A stretch of DNA of 64,000 bases from Ephemerocybe angulata (GCA_013368325.1 JAACJK010000061.1:310001-374000), one strand, 5' to 3'. Positions 42,534-56,143 are shown, numbered from the stretch's first letter. The notes: generated from the letters alone by a model not told the origin. Translations and numbers: made by a program.

Positions 42534-45500
42534 AGGACTCAAAGCGATATGTAGAGTAACTCCGCCCACCCCGGCGCTTCCACCTCTCTGTGTGAATCCC
42601 AGGCCCTTTTCGTCCGCATCTGTTGCTACCTCCCGTAATCACGCCTCACGCCCGATTCCTACCCTTCCCCCACTCACCCCATCGCAGGATTCGCATCTTA
42701 TCTCAGGGTGCATGGGGAGTGGGACGGTCAATTGCACTAGCGGGTATATGAATCTGCCGCTTATGTGAGGCGGGAAGTGGGATACGGCGGTCGGTGGGAG
42801 CGCCATCAGCTTCGTTCGCTCCCAGACTTCACGACGAAGGGCGACCGGATGTGGTGCAACCGACCGCCCCTTCGCAGCCCTTCGCCGCCTCAGCCCCAGG
42901 TTCCAGAACGAATGTACACGCGCTTGATGCGATCGGTACCATTGGGGTATTGCCTCCGAACCTTAGCCTTCGAAGGTCGGTGTCGTATTGGTGTCGTAAG
43001 GCGGACGGGCGGACGAAACGCGACGCCGACGAGTGTGGAGGTAAGGTTCGTAACTTGTTAATATACTGATGAACTCAATTGAATTGGGTACTGTGTATGA
43101 TCATGGTGATTGAGGTATTTGGGTAGATTAGATGTGATATAGATGGATGGATGATGGATAAAGGTGGCTGGCTGCGGTGGGCGTGGGCGCTTACTGTATG
43201 ATGCGGGCGATGCGCTCTCGCCTGGGTGGACGAGGATGTATAGTGGTGTCACTGCTATATCATGCTTTCAATACAAGGTGGACGGCGGCTCTAGACTCTC
43301 GGAATAGTAGAGAAAGTGGGAGCTTGCTAGTGCCGCATGCACTATTTATACCTTATTGTTACGTCGGGCGCTCGATCCCTCTTCAAGCGCTTGCGTTCTA
43401 TCGCTCGACAATGGAGAAGAGCTAGCACACTAATCGGCGCCCGAGATGGAGTTGAAAGCGGTCGCGTGCGTGTGCGGGGACCTATCTATGTATATTCAGT
43501 GCTCATAATGGCGATGTCGTCGGACATTAGCATGTTACCGACGATCTTTGGGATGATATCGTTGGTAGAACAAGATCCGGCCTCGCTTCGCTTCGGCGAC
43601 TGGTCAGCGAGGGCGAGAGCTCTGGGTTCAACAATCTTGACGGCGGATGCGACGGTCCAAGTGAATGTATTAAGAAAGCGTGTAACAAAAGAAACTGGTA
43701 ACAAAAGAGCAAGGAAAGATGTGGACACAAAAGAGTGGATGAACAAAAGACAGGGTAGGACATGGAAACAAAAATGTATATATAAGAGGGCGGCGAGACG
43801 AGAGATGCGAAAAGAAAGACCATGAACAAATAGAGACAAACGAAGTCGCGAGTTTCTGTAATATACGGGTAATACGGATGTATGTAGATTGTCAGCACAC
43901 GGGACTATCGGACGCACGCCGGCTCACAGACTCAGACGTTAGCAATGATAATCCAACCCGAATACTTTGGGAGATCGTTCATATTCAGAGTCGAATCTCG
44001 AGTCCTTACTCTCTTTGGTTTACTTATCTCTACGTTCTATTTGTCGCTTTCTTTCTCTCTTTCCCTATTTCTTCATCACCTATTTCGCATGAACTCAGCC
44101 CAAATGAGGGTGGTCCCGCTTATCGATATCACCGCCTCGTATCCAATAACCACATCCTTCGACTGCGTCATGACAGAGAAGCTGATGCATCGATGCCACG
44201 AGGCGCTGGGCAGTGCCTGTGCCCTTTAAAGGTTAACGGGACCAAAATGTGGTGGATATATCGGGGTTTGGGTGCGGGGCGAATGTGCAATGGTTATGTA
44301 GGTATGTACAGGATGCGGACGGCGGGCGATCTTGGACGGTATACTTATTGGTTTTGGGCGTTGGTTTTGGACGAGGTGGGGTGCATGGAGGGAGTGGGGG
44401 GAGGCGAGTGCTTGGAGGGGAGTGGGTGGAGGAGGGTGTGGGGCGAATTCGTTGATATGATATTTTGGTTTGTGGGTTTCGTTGGAGGGGGTGCCACACG
44501 TCTGTATGTGAGTAGAGGGGATCAGCGAAAGAATGAGAGAAAGGAAGAGAGACAAAGGAAGAAACTAGACAGCCAGACAAAGTAACACCCTCGACCCCGA
44601 ACGCATATCACCCGTGCGTTCCCCCTACATACGTCCATCCCATTTTTGGACTCTGCGTGCGGGGCGCGGGTGGAGTATACCACGGCAGGCGGCGATACGG
44701 CGAAGCTTAGGAGATATATAGATGGATAGATAGATAAAGGACAGAAAGACGGCTGGGAAGATCGTTGCAGCTCTCACCGCCTCCTTCCTTCCATTTCTTC
44801 CGGGTGCGAAGGAGTCGGTTGCAGGCTCGTCGTAGCGCCCGTATTCAGGTAGTCTGGCTTGGTACGATATACTGTAGACTAGAACACATGCTCGGCGAGT
44901 ACTTCAGATGTGCGAGGGAGCGAAGAGATCAATCAACCCTCTCTGACTGCTGAATCTAGTGAAAGCCTCAGTGAAGTTTGAATGACTGACCCGAGGGACG
45001 GGGCGCCGCGGCGGCCACGAGGCATGTCAGAATCAAGCGCCACGAAAACGAGGCGTTCGAAGTATCTCTCGAAGCGCTCTCCGTCTCCCCCGTCTCCGAC
45101 CGCTCTTCTGTCGTCCGTTCGTCCCGTAAGTAATCCGTTTGGGTGTGATGGCGGATTGATTGGGAGTCGGAGGGTCGGGAGTGCCGAGATATGTACTTAC
45201 TTACTGAGGAGGTTCGCTGCTCACTTGATATAGTTTATCTGAGTCGGATTCGGCATTAGGTTCTTGTGTAGCTATGTAGCTAGCGTAGACGGTAATGTTA
45301 TAAGGATTCTGAGCTCGGCGGGCGGGCGGCCGCTCTAGGACCCCGAAATAGGATGGATGGGTGGGTCCATCTCCTCTTCAATTTATACAACGCCGTTCAT
45401 CCCTTTGTTCTCAACCTTCAAACAAACCTCCAACTTTCAAACAAGGTTCACCGCGCCAATGAGATAAGATGTTGCTTGTCTGATCAGAGCGCCGCATCAC

Positions 45501-46593
45501 AACCGCATCACAACCGCATCAAGCCGACACCATCCCAGCCGTCCATCAAGCCGACACCCACGCCGACCCGCCAAGCAATGCCAAGACACAAAAGCAACCG
45601 CACTTCCCTGACGAAACGCCGAACAACGTGCCGCCCGACGTCGGAGGGTGGCAGGCGGGTGGGTGTCGTGGCGACGGGCGGCGACCATCAGAAAATTTCC
45701 GCGCAGCACGAACACCACCTCTCCGTCGACGGAGATGAACCCTATTACCGCCCGCCCCGGCTCCCTCCTTCCCCCACCGCCACCCTCTCTCGATCACCCA
45801 CCCACCCTCCTTTCAAGTTCATCGTGCCCGCTCGCTCGGTACAGCTCGAACGATCGGGATTCAGCCGTCCGAGGCGATAAGCCAAGCGTGTAGGACCGGG
45901 GTCACGCGGGCACGGCGAAGGTCATACAACCTCGCCTCGAGGCGTCCTTCCCATCCGACGAGCACGCTCAACCATCCTTGTTCCCAGGGGCCGCCGCCCG
46001 ACCCCGGACTTAATACCAGCCGCGCGCGCGGTGTCTGGGGTCTTGCGGGTGGGATGTGTGGCATGATGTCACCGGCGCGGATAGGCCGAACGCCTCCCTG
46101 GGAAAAGACGCGGGAACTTTCTGTTTAAGGGTGGGTTTCGGGCGAAATTCGAAAGGAAGAACGGGGAAGAAAGGTGAATGGGTAGGGATTCTGGGGGAAG
46201 GCGCACGAGGCAGGCCCTGGCAGGGTGCGTTTAGCTATATCGGGCAGGGGAGCCCCGAGCGAGCCGCTGCTTTTTTGACCGAGAGTGAGATTGGGTGTGG
46301 GGTGGGTGCGGTGGGAGGCGTGTCGGATGTCGGATGGCTGGCGATTGATCAGTTTCGGTTTCCTTTTCCCGCCCCCCTCCCTCCCTCCCTTCCGTCCGTG
46401 CCACCATCTATCGGATATCCATCCCGGCTGTTTCTTCCTTTCTCCGTCCGTCCGCGGTCTCTTTCTTCTTCCTTCCTCTCTCGTTCCTCCTCTTCCTCTT
46501 TCTCCTTCTACTTGAACGACGAGAACGACAACGACGAGTAGCACGAGCAGCATCATCGGACACTAGACACCGAACCGGACAGCGATCGCAAGC
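42534..46593. other. 4 kb without a supported gene; promoter of the GATA-like gene at the right end
   Basis: The longest frame (43878-44585) has no recognised motif and competes with open frames on the other strand. A frame at 45579-45878 (MPRHKSNRTSLTKRR) is possible but unsupported. 46370-46520 is strongly CT-rich, as in many basidiomycete core promoters, and precedes the 46594 start. Confidence 0.5.
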
Positions 46594-49500
46594 ATGGCCT
46601 CGACGGAGCCAGCAGCAGCCCCCGCCCCCAAGGACCCCTCCTCACCCTCCCCGCACCACGCCCCTCCCCCTCCCCCTCCCCCTCCCTCCTCCTCAACCGC
46701 CCCTCCCCCTCCCCCAAACACAAGCGGCACGCACCCAAACCCAAACAACCCCAACGGCGGTGGCAGCAACCCTAATAGCCACCCGAGCGTGGTGTCAGGC
46801 CACACGCACCAACAGCTCGCCTCGCTCCTCGAGGCCGCCTTCGGCGAGAACGCGGCGCTGCGCGACAAGCTCGCCGTTACGGGTCGGCGCTTAGAGCACG
46901 CGGAGCGCGTCGCGAACCGGCTCACCTCTGCCTTCTCCGACGTTCCCAACGGCACCTCCTCCTCCTCCCCCTCCAACAACCCCTCCAATTCCTCCAACAA
47001 CAACAACGGGGCGGCGGTGCTGGTGAACGCGGAGCACCTGCGAAGGATTGCGGAGCTGGAGATGCAGGTTGTGGCGCTGGAGGAGGCGAGGGGGGATGCG
47101 GAGGGGCGCGCGCGGGCGGTGGTGGAGCGGTGGGCGCATGTGGAGGGGCATTTGCATGAGCTTGGGGTGGGCGCGCAGAGGGCGCAGAGGGATTTTGCGT
47201 TGTTTTTGAGGGAGAGTTTGCCGTTGGGGGCGGCGCATGCGCATCAGGGTGCGTTCGTCTTTCCTCTTCCTCCTCGTACTCCTCTTCCTACTTTCTTGAG
47301 GTTCTGCGATGGAGATCCCTTTCTTTCTTTTGATTTTGTTTTGATTGCGTTTATGGGTGGAAGTGCTGACTCGAGATACAGGATACGCACCCTACCCAGT
47401 GAACCTCGGTCTCCCGCCCAACACGGTCACCTCCCTCCGCCGCGGCCGCACGCCCAGCATGGACACGATGCACCCGCCATCGAAGCGCAGTCGAGGAAAC
47501 GACGGCGGGCACCGCTACACACACTCCGTACGTCGCTCTCCCTCTCCCCCTTCTCCCTCTCCCGTTCTCCTGTTCTCCCGTTCTCCCTTGCTCCCTTCTC
47601 CCTTCTCCCTTCTCCCTCCCTTCTCCCTCCCTTCTCCCTCCCTTCGACTTCTTCCTTCTCCCTCCATCCCTTCTCCATTCGACTCTCCCCGTCGTCGTAC
47701 ACATCTCTATATCCATCCTATTCGCATCTACCTCCCTCTACCAACGTTTGGATGTATCGATCTAACACTCTATCGTAGAACTCCTACCCACCCCAAATAG
47801 AAACCCTCCCCCCGCCCTCCAACCCGCCCTACCGCGCCCGCCTAATCCAACACCCCCCGCACCACCGCCCGCGCTCCTCGAGCCACTCGAGCGTCGAGAG
47901 CGTCGACGAGTTCATGTCCAAGACCGTTCAAGCCGACGAATCATCCTCCAATTCCCATCCCTCTAATAACCCCCCTTCCAATAACACTCATGGGAATGGG
48001 ATTGGGGGGATGGGGGGAGGGTCGTTGCAGATACTCCATGCGCAAGGAAGTGTGCATGGGGTTAGTGGGGGGAGGAGGGGGAGGAAGGGAGAAGTGCGGT
48101 TAACAGACGCAGAAGCGCTCGCGCAGGCGCAGGCTCAACAAGCTGCCGCCATCTCCGCCGCCCAGTCCCACTCCCAGTCCCACCACCCCTCCTCTTCCTC
48201 CAATTCCTTCACCCAAACTCAATCCCTCACTCAAACTCAGTCTCAAAACTATCTCCCCGGAGGCGGTGTGTACAGCGCACGCAGAATAGTAGACGGCGGG
48301 AACGCGTACCCCGCGAGCCAGAGTGTGCCGGGGAGAAAAGAGGGAGGGGGAGGGGGAGGGGGGTATACGACGCATATTTTTGCGCCGGTGCAGACGGGGG
48401 CGCCGATGAAGAAGGGGAAGTATGGTGGGAGTTTTGGAGGTGAGTGCGGGTTTCTTTTTGGTTTTGGGATTTTGGGATGTGTTTTGGTTTCTTTCTGCGC
48501 TTGGGGTCGTTTGGGATGAGGTTGGATCGTGGATTCGGGATCTTGGGCATCGGGCTCGAGTCTTCGTTCTAGCTTGTGCCTTTGGGCGGCATGCGTGGAC
48601 GGGCTTTCGATTGGCGCGTCGTTTGATGCGATTCGTTCTGTCGTGGTGTTCGTTCGACCTTTGAGTGGGGTCGGATGTGCTCGTGCGCATGCTCTATTCG
48701 TACTAGGCTATGCCATAGTACACCACCGATCGTCATGCTCGGCGTTGCGACAGGCGCTTTGTGGTTCTGGTCTGCATCGGGGAGGGGTTCGTTCCTTCGT
48801 TCATTCCTTTCTTTTTTCGTTCGTTCGTTCACTCGCTCCGTTCGGTGCTCTTTCACTTGTTTGGCTTTCGCCTTCTCTTCCACATTTACTTTCACTTTCA
48901 CTTTCACATTTCGAGGGAGTACCGGACGTTCTGTACTGTGCTGTGTGGCGCGCACCTCGCGCTCTGCACCCCTCAGCCACCGCCGCCGCAAGGGGGTGCA
49001 GGACCTTTCTCGGCGCTTCGCCTCGCCTCGTTGGGTGTGTTTGCCCTCCGCCCTGGTCCTCGTTCTCGTTCCCGTTCTTCATCTTCATCTTCATCATCAC
49101 CCGCTTCCGCTTTCGTACCGGGGTCAGACAGGGTTTCGTTTTGCCTCCTTCTGGTGGCCTCTACTTCCTTTTCGTACCCTTTCGTTCCTTTGGATCCTTT
49201 GCGTACCATTTGGTGCCGTCCCATCCATCCCGATCAACCCTCGATCGATCGATGCGGGACGGGGTAGATGTGGGTGGGTGAAGGGCGGAATGGTTGGTGA
49301 TTGATTGGATTTGGGGTGCCTCGTGGAGGGCATGAGGCGGGCATGAGGCGGGTGTTTGATCGTGGGTGGGTGGGTGGGTGGATGGATGGGTGGGTGGGTG
49401 GATGAGTTGGGTGGATCGGTGTGGATGCTCCGTCGGTCGGTTGGTCGTTCGAGCTTGTCGCGTTTATTTATTCCGATTTCGCGTTCATTTATTTTCATTT

Positions 49501-51197
49501 CTCCTCCTCCTCCTCCTCCTTCTCTATACAACTACTAACCCCCCTCCCCTCCCCAGACACAACAAGCACATCAACCCTCCAACCCCACCCCACCCTCTCC
49601 ACCCTCTCCACCTCCGCCTCCCCCGGTGTCTCCACTCTCTCCGGTTCCACTCCAGGTATAGGGGCAGGAGGAGCGCTGCAGCCGAACTTCCCCGCGACGA
49701 ACGAGGCGGGGCAGCGGATTTGTCGGCAGTGCGGGCAGGCGGGGAGGTATAAGGAGGGGAAGTGTGTGGAGAAGTGGGGCCCGGGGCCGGCGGGGCCTGG
49801 GACTGTATGTGATCGGTGAGTAGGGTTTATTTTGGGGATTTTTGGTTTTTTGGGGGCGGGTGCGGGTGGGGAGGGGAGGGCGGGATAGAGGCGGTTGGAT
49901 TGTGACGGGGAGATGCGGTGCTCGTTGGGTTCTTCGATCGCGCAGCGTCGGAATATGCGCTTGTTCGCTCCGTCGGGATTACGGCTCGGCGCTGTGAAGC
50001 TCGAACTTCTTTCTATTCTCGACCGCCCCTCACTTTCTCTATCTACTCATGCTTTCGAACACATACTCATACGTCTTCTTCACCTCCAGGTGCCGCAAGA
50101 AAATGAAGCGCGTCGAGCGCCGCGGGACGCTCGAGTCCCAGCAGCAGTTGGCTGCCGCGCACCTCGCCGCCGCGCAGTCGCATGCAAATATGAGCACCCC
50201 GCCTGTGCAGCAGCATCAGCCGCATTCCGGCGGTGGGGCGGCAGCGTTAGGGAGGAGTGATACTATGCCTGCTTTGGAGAAGGATAAACAGGATAAACAG
50301 GATAAACCGAAAGTGGTACGTGGGGTTTAGTTTGGGGATGGATGGGCTGATATTTATTGGATTCTTTCTTTCTTCTCCTTCTTCGTCCGTGTTCGCTCTT
50401 GGTGATGATTTGCGCCTCATTCGTCGTCGTCATTCGTCACGGTGGCGCTCGTCTCGTCTCGACTCGTCTCCTTCGTCGTCGGTCTTCCGTCGTCGTCCGT
50501 CCTCAATGTGCTTCTACGTGCTCTCGTCGTTATGGCTGGCCGATAGTCGCACGTACGTACCATCATGCAGCCTCCCTCCGCAGCGGGGAAGGATAAGGAC
50601 ACCACCACTAGTCGCAGCAGCCCCGCCATCTCGGCGCTCCACACCCACAATCACAACCACAGGAACAACAACAACAACAGTCATCCCGCGTCCAGCGCGA
50701 GGAGTCAGAGGGCGTCGTTGATGAGTGAGGAGGCGCCGACGTCGAATGTGGGAAGGGGGGCGCGGGCGGCTGCGAACGGCAGAGGGGAGACTGGTAGGGG
50801 GGAGAGGGAGAGGGGGGAGAGGGAGAGGGAGAGCGCGATGGTGGTGGATGGTACGGATAGCGATGCGGATGCGGAGGCGGAGGCGGAGGGCGAGGTCGAG
50901 AATGAGATTTTGATGGGGATTGGGGGTAGTGTGTCGCCCCGGGGGCGGGGGCGGCGGGTCGTCAAACAAGAAGAGGAGGAGGAGGAAGAGGAAGAAGAGG
51001 GCGAGGGGGATGGGGAGGGGGATGGGGAGGGAGATGGGGAGGGAGAGGTGGATGGAGAGGGGGATGGGGAGGGGGATGATGAGGATATGGCGAGTCCGGA
51101 GCCGGAGGAGGATGCGGATGGGGAGGGGGAGGGGGAGGAGGAGGCTGATGCGGAGATTTTGGAGGCTGTTGATGCTGCTAGTGCGGGGAGTAGTTGA
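46594..51197 (+). CDS. GATA-related zinc-finger protein (variant finger), likely transcription regulator
   Basis: Six exons (46594-47248, 47382-47527, 47779-48439, 49557-49815, 50090-50315, 50571-51197) splice in frame to 857 residues. The N-terminus is Ala/Pro-rich. A helix/coiled-coil part follows (HQQLASLLEAAFGENAALRD and HLRRIAELEMQVVALEEA). The middle is low-complexity Ser/Asn/Gln. The finger (exons 4-5) reads CRQCGQAGRYKEGKC, EKWGPGPAGPGTVCDRC and RKKMKRVERRG: CxxC, a 25-residue loop with an extra Cys, then CxxC and a basic tail. It recalls the GATA finger (WRRGP...LCNxC), but the loop is longer than the usual 17-20. The C-terminus is a long Glu/Gly/Asp-rich acidic tail. A role in nuclear gene regulation is inferred. 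The third intron is 1117 bases, unusual for this genome, with a clear ACTACTAAC branch site. Confidence 0.75.
47528..47778. repeat. CT-rich minisatellite in intron 2 of the GATA-like gene
   Basis: Imperfect CCCTTCTCC-type units at about 47540-47670, confined to the intron. Confidence 0.8.
48440..49556 (+). other. Unusually long intron of the GATA-like gene
   Basis: GTGAGT donor at 48440 and CCCCAG acceptor at 49556, with ACTACTAAC 21 bases before the end. T-rich content and a GGTG/GGAT repeat (49363-49400). It may contain an alternative exon or an intronic RNA; I see neither clearly. Confidence 0.6.
50960..51130. repeat. Coding minisatellite for the acidic tail
   Basis: GAGG, GGGGATGGGGAG units encode Glu/Gly/Asp repeats. 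The period is a multiple of three. Confidence 0.75.
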
Positions 51198-53608
51198 GGG
51201 GTGATATGCGCGTCTTGGTTCCGTTGTCGGGCGTTGTCGTTGAAGTCTCTGTGTCATCCCCGTTTTGCCTTGAGGCATCTACACTTTCCTTGGATCGACG
51301 TTTTCTTGCTGTTACATATATACAGGGAGAGTGGGCGAGACATGTGTTGAGCTCGCTCGCTCGCTCTCCCCGAACGTGTTATGCTCTCGTGTTTTCATCG
51401 TTCCTACCTACCTACAGCTATAGCTATCTCTTACCTGGTCTGCGTAGTGTTTCGTGGCTCGTTTCTTGCTTACTGTCTATCGCTGTCTGGCTGTCTGGCT
51501 TCGTACATACATGTGTGTGCCTTTCTTCCTCTCTTCCTCCCCTCTCCTCCTCTTTCTTTCTCTTTCTCTCTCTGTCTATCTCTTTCTCTTTCTCGTTTCT
51601 TTCCGAGTCTCCTGTCTATATCTCTTTTCTCTTTTCTATCCCTCCTTCTCTCTCCCTCATCCCATGTCTGACACCTATGTCTCGTAATCCGCCATCGTCG
51701 TCGCCATCGTCCCGTCTCTTCCCGGCTATCGACTGTCTATTCCGTACCTATCGTGCCTGTGTGTTTCGTGTTTATGCCGTGTTTCTGTATGTCGGGTTCG
51801 TCTACGAATTGGTGATGAAATATGATGTCTATAGAGATGAATACATTTTTCTTTACTTTTCTTTTCGGGGGTACGGAAAGTTGAGGGTTGGTAGTTTTGA
51901 GGAGCTGTAGTGTGTCTGGATGGGCTGTGTGGTTTCACTTGTGCGACGCAGCGAGTCGAGATCGGTGCGGAGAGTTGAGGAGATTCGTCGAGTGGCCATT
52001 TGACTCCTTGCGTGCCGCTTGCTAATCCTGAAAAGTACATGATTCGTACTCTATTTGTGAGGGCTGCATGGGAGAGACGACCTTCTGAAGACGAACTTCG
52101 CGGCTCTTGAAGCCGGATGGTGTCGTGGAACACTGGAGCGACACTAGTAAATCTCGGCTATTCATGAATAAAACGTTGGAAGCCGCAGTAAGACTCCCTT
52201 GCTCACCCTGCCTGCGAAACATCTTACACTGCCTTCTCAGATGATTCAGAGGCCACATACATCGACAAGCCTAGTAAAATTTTTGGAGAAATCGGCCGGA
52301 CGCTTTATTCTGCTGGCCTGTATTCTCTGGCTCAATAGTTCCTTCCATCCGAACGGAGGGTAAGACGAGGCCGCAAACCCGGGAGATATATGACTTAAGT
52401 CTATCCAGACCAGTGGTTCAATCAGCCATTTGCTACCTGTTCCATTTCCTACGAATGAGTGGGTGTGCGAAGGGGCGGCGATTGTTCGGGGAGATTGACT
52501 ATCGAAGGTCAGGTTCTTCCAGCCCCTCCCATCCGTTTTAATAGATGGTGAAAGGTTGACAGCCCTCTACTCAGTATGCGTGGCTTTCATACATTGAGTT
52601 GCGGCTCCGAGATGGCTCAACGGTTAATGAATGCCTCGGAGGTTCGTCTGACGCCCCGAAGTCAATCATCACCAGTGTCTATAAATGGGCCACTCTCGAC
52701 TTCAATAGCTATAATCTAGGTTTCCCCGGCCCTCCATTAGCTCAAGCCAATTGAATAGGATGATTGCCCGATTCTTAGCCTAAAGTCTCGGTGTGGACTC
52801 AAAGAGGGAGGGACGTAGGTTACACACACTATCAGGCTGCTGCAATCACCTCCCTCGAGTTCACCATCCTTGGGGGTCTCGCTCGCAGGGTCGTGGAGGC
52901 GAAAGGGCTCGATATGTGTTTGTGGGCGTTGAGGAGGGAATCTGGGCTCTGTTGGTGGGATTTGGGAACCTAAGTTGGGGGGTTGAGTACAACATGTTCG
53001 AGAACGATAGAAGTCGATGGGAGAAGGGGAGTTGTATGTTTGGGATCTTCCTGACCATCAATTGATCGAGGAAGCAATTTGGTTTCTATGCTTGGAAATA
53101 GCAAGACGGGACGTTAATGAGTACCTCGTAGTGAGGATATCTTCAATGTGTAGTGGTCTGTTGGCCTGATCCGGTTACTGAGCTACTAAACCGGTGAATT
53201 CAACTCGCGAAAGCGAAAGCACTTTTAAGGGTCCAGCCAGCCCCACGAGAGTGAGCTCGAGCACGACGTAAATAGCGCGTCTCCAGGCCCGGACCCGGAG
53301 ATTTTCTGGGGTATGTGTGGGGCAGGTGACGTCCCAATTCACCGACCAATGCAGAAACTGCGCGAAGGCTGAGCTATGATGATCTGGATGAACAGTTGAA
53401 TACCGGCACTTCGAATCATCACTCCTTCATACGCAATTCAGCTCAAGCTCCGCCGGGTCTTCTTCTTGCGTCGGTCGAAATGGAGGATATTTGGTAGTCT
53501 CTCTCTACCAGCCATTGTGGTCCGACGAGTCGCTCTTCTCCTTCCTCTCCCTCCCTCCTCTCTCCCTGCTTCCCTCCTGTCGGAGGACGAGTCTATGCGT
53601 CGGCCCTC
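51198..53608. other. 2.4 kb, 3' flank of the GATA-like gene then unassigned sequence
   Basis: 51200-51900 is T/C-rich, probably 3' UTR or downstream sequence, with TTTCTC repeats. 52000-53600 shows no supported gene. A tRNA-like A box at 52613 lacks the rest of a tRNA. Confidence 0.5.
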
Positions 53609-55189
53609 ATGACCTACTCTCTGAATCAGACTGCCCTGCAAAATGGCGAGTTTGTCGCACCTTCGGATCGGGCGGAGCAGATATACAATATGGTAGCGTT
53701 TTGGCTAGCTGTACGTTACTTTTTGTCATTTGGCAGTGGCTCCACTCTAATAGTCCCTCTAGGGCTCGATATATGGTTAGACGACGCTGTTACTCTCCAG
53801 GACATACGGAAGAGGCTTATCGCTGGTGACAGGCGTTTATGTGGTGCTGTTCTTCGCGGCAATATACCTCTTGAGTCGGAAAAAAGGAAAGAGGAATGCG
53901 GTATCAATGGTGAGGACTGGAGTTATTTCATGATACACCACCTCCTCACTCCCTCGATGTAGACGTTCTATGTCTCAATGTACATCATGTTCGCTATGGC
54001 CACAGGATTCTCGTGTTCGTCTTCAATTTCAGCCCAAATATGTAATCTCGCTAATACCTTTACAATAGTCATCAACATCTACCGTTTCGTACAAGCCTAC
54101 GGCACAGGAGACACTCTCGTACAACCAATCTACTATTTTCGCAAATCCACCTCCTGGGACAACTACTCGTATGTCATCGTCGTAACATCTCTTATTCTCT
54201 ACGCAGACGCCCTAGTGGTATGTCCCCTCCACCCCCTGCTAAACCATTAACGCGACTGAAACTAATATCCACGACGCGGCTTCCTAAATCATCCTTCGAA
54301 GATATATCGGTGCTTCATCATCTGGGAATGCCGCTACGCCATCGTCGCAGTCCCCACGCTGCTCCTCGCTGCCAGTATCGGTACGTCCTCCGCTTCGAGG
54401 GAGAAGCCCCTTCGCCTTGGATCTTAGCTAACCATGGCTTCTTGTGCGTATGCACCCGGGTCTAATAGGCATCAACGCGGTGACTGTACTCTGGTTCGCT
54501 CGGCCACAGATTATGAGCATCGCCCAGGTCGTCGTCTTCCTCAACCTAATATACCCTGTGAACCTAGCCCAAAATATTCTCACCACGGGACTCATCGCGT
54601 TCAAGATTTACCGGCAACACGTTATTTCGAGGGACTCGGGGCTTTATGCGGCCTCCAGTTGGAATCTGTTGACGGTGCTCCGGATCATCATTGAGAGTGC
54701 GGGAGTATACACTGCGCAGCAAATTGTACTCTGCACGCTCTATTTCCTCAGACATCCTGCTCAAGTTGTCATTCATGCCACTCTCATTCCGACGATTGGT
54801 GCGTGGTAATTCTAACAGTCCTCAAGTGCTATTCGCTGATGTTCTTGCTGGTAGGAATCGTGTTTGTGCTCATCGCTGTTAGGACGCACATGGTGTGCTC
54901 AGAGAGCGGAAATGACTGGCCGCTACGTTCAAGCTTCATGATTCCTGGCTGGTACGAGGCTGAAGACGACACCGTCAATGGACAACTGCGGCCCTCCAGC
55001 GGCTCTCCCATCACACCCAGCTCAGCACAGACGAACTTCCCCGACTTGCCATACTTGACAAAGGAGGAGGAGATGGAGCTAGGGCTTGGGAGTGAGCGCG
55101 ACAAAGAGTTGTCGTTTGAGGAAATGCTGAGAAGAGGTGAGAGGGAGAAGGATGTGGATACGCAGGAGGAGAAGCGGCGGGATGCTTGA
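53609..55189 (+). CDS. Seven-helix membrane protein of the Agaricomycete IYRCFIIW type
   Basis: ATG 53609 (MTYSLNQTALQNGEF). Exons: 53609-53710, 53781-53909, 53963 to about 54040, 54069-54217, 54302-54380, 54469-54798 and 54855-55189. Helices: TGVYVVLFFAAIYLL, VSMYIMFAMATG, SYVIVVTSLILYADALV, AIVAVPTLLLAAS, IAQVVVFLNLIYPVNLAQ, VIHATLIPTIGIVFVLIAV. The motif ALVIYRCFIIW spans the exon 4/5 junction, and a cytoplasmic-type hydrophilic acidic tail ends EEKRRDA. This organisation is common in large Agaricomycete families of GPCR-like but uncharacterised membrane proteins. The third intron is the weak point: frame and splice sites near 54010-54068 do not fit cleanly, so either the intron is very short or a base is lost. 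It is not related in detail to the DUF6533 gene. Confidence 0.7.
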
Positions 55190-55814
55190 GTGTCTGGAAT
55201 TCATTATTTGTATCTTTATCATTTCATCCATTGTATCTAGACGATTGTATTATAGTTCATCCAGGTCTGTGCTGTATCATCTGTTTTTACTGGGGATTTA
55301 CTGAATTACGCAGAATAAGGATACCCTTATGGAAGAACCGGTATGATGACAGTAACTTCACGGTATAACCACCAAGAGGACCCACTACGTTATCTTCGAC
55401 CACAACCTCAAACATAGCACCGTACGGCGTACCTTGTATTTGAAGGTTGATAAACTTAGCTATAATTATAACTGATCAACCTCGACTGAGTTCATCGGAC
55501 TTCTGGGGCATGTCGTGGTTTCGATATTGTTCTTGCCAGATATACAGGAGCGGTAGTGGTTCCTGCCATTATGAGGACCGGCTTGGGCTGTCACAACAAA
55601 ACCCCTGCTTTTATGTCTGTATTTTTGGAGCAACTCATTGCATGCCATTCTGTGACCTCGGGACCAACACATTCCACCGATGTCACGTCAGCTTCTGGAT
55701 TAAGCGCCCAACAAACCCAGATTCAATTGCGCCGGTTTCAGCGCCCAGATCCTGTCAGAAGCCTGTCAGTCGTGAGTAGAGGCAAGATTGTATTGTGAAA
55801 TTGGACGGGCATAT
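55190..55814. other. Spacer before the right arm
   Basis: Short frames only; nothing recognised. Confidence 0.5.
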
Positions 55815-56143
55815 TGTGCCGATAGAAGGCGTCATCACAGACCACGGACTCCAGACGAGCGCTTGTTTCGTGATCATCATTAAAAACAAGGTCCATCAGA
55901 GTATGCCTTTGAATATTGATATGAAAGTGCTGGAAATCGTTATAAATAGTATTTCTTTCTACACGGGTTATCCCCATCTCTCGCCCAATACATTGTTTCC
56001 CGGTATCTCTGACTCGACGCTGGGACCTGCCGTGGCTCATAAATACCCCGGTATTTACGTTGTAGCTCCTCACAGCCGGCCTGTTCTCCCTTCCCCCCGA
56101 TCCCTCGCGTCGGCTACATACCTTCGAACCTGCAGAGCGGGCC

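Noticed and set aside
43878..44585. A 235-codon open frame
   Set aside because: No motif, no homologous copy, competing open frames on the other strand.
45353..45880. A 175-codon frame before the GATA-like gene
   Set aside because: Unsupported by motif or splice sites; kept only as a remark in the intergenic entry.
47293..50721. Many long frames on both strands around the GATA-like gene
   Set aside because: Low-complexity CT/GA-rich DNA keeps all frames open; only the spliced + frame gives motifs and consistent phases.
52600..52680. tRNA-like A box (TGGCTCAACGGTTA) followed by GGTTCG
   Set aside because: The A to B box distance is only about 27 bases, and no acceptor, anticodon or T stem pairs.
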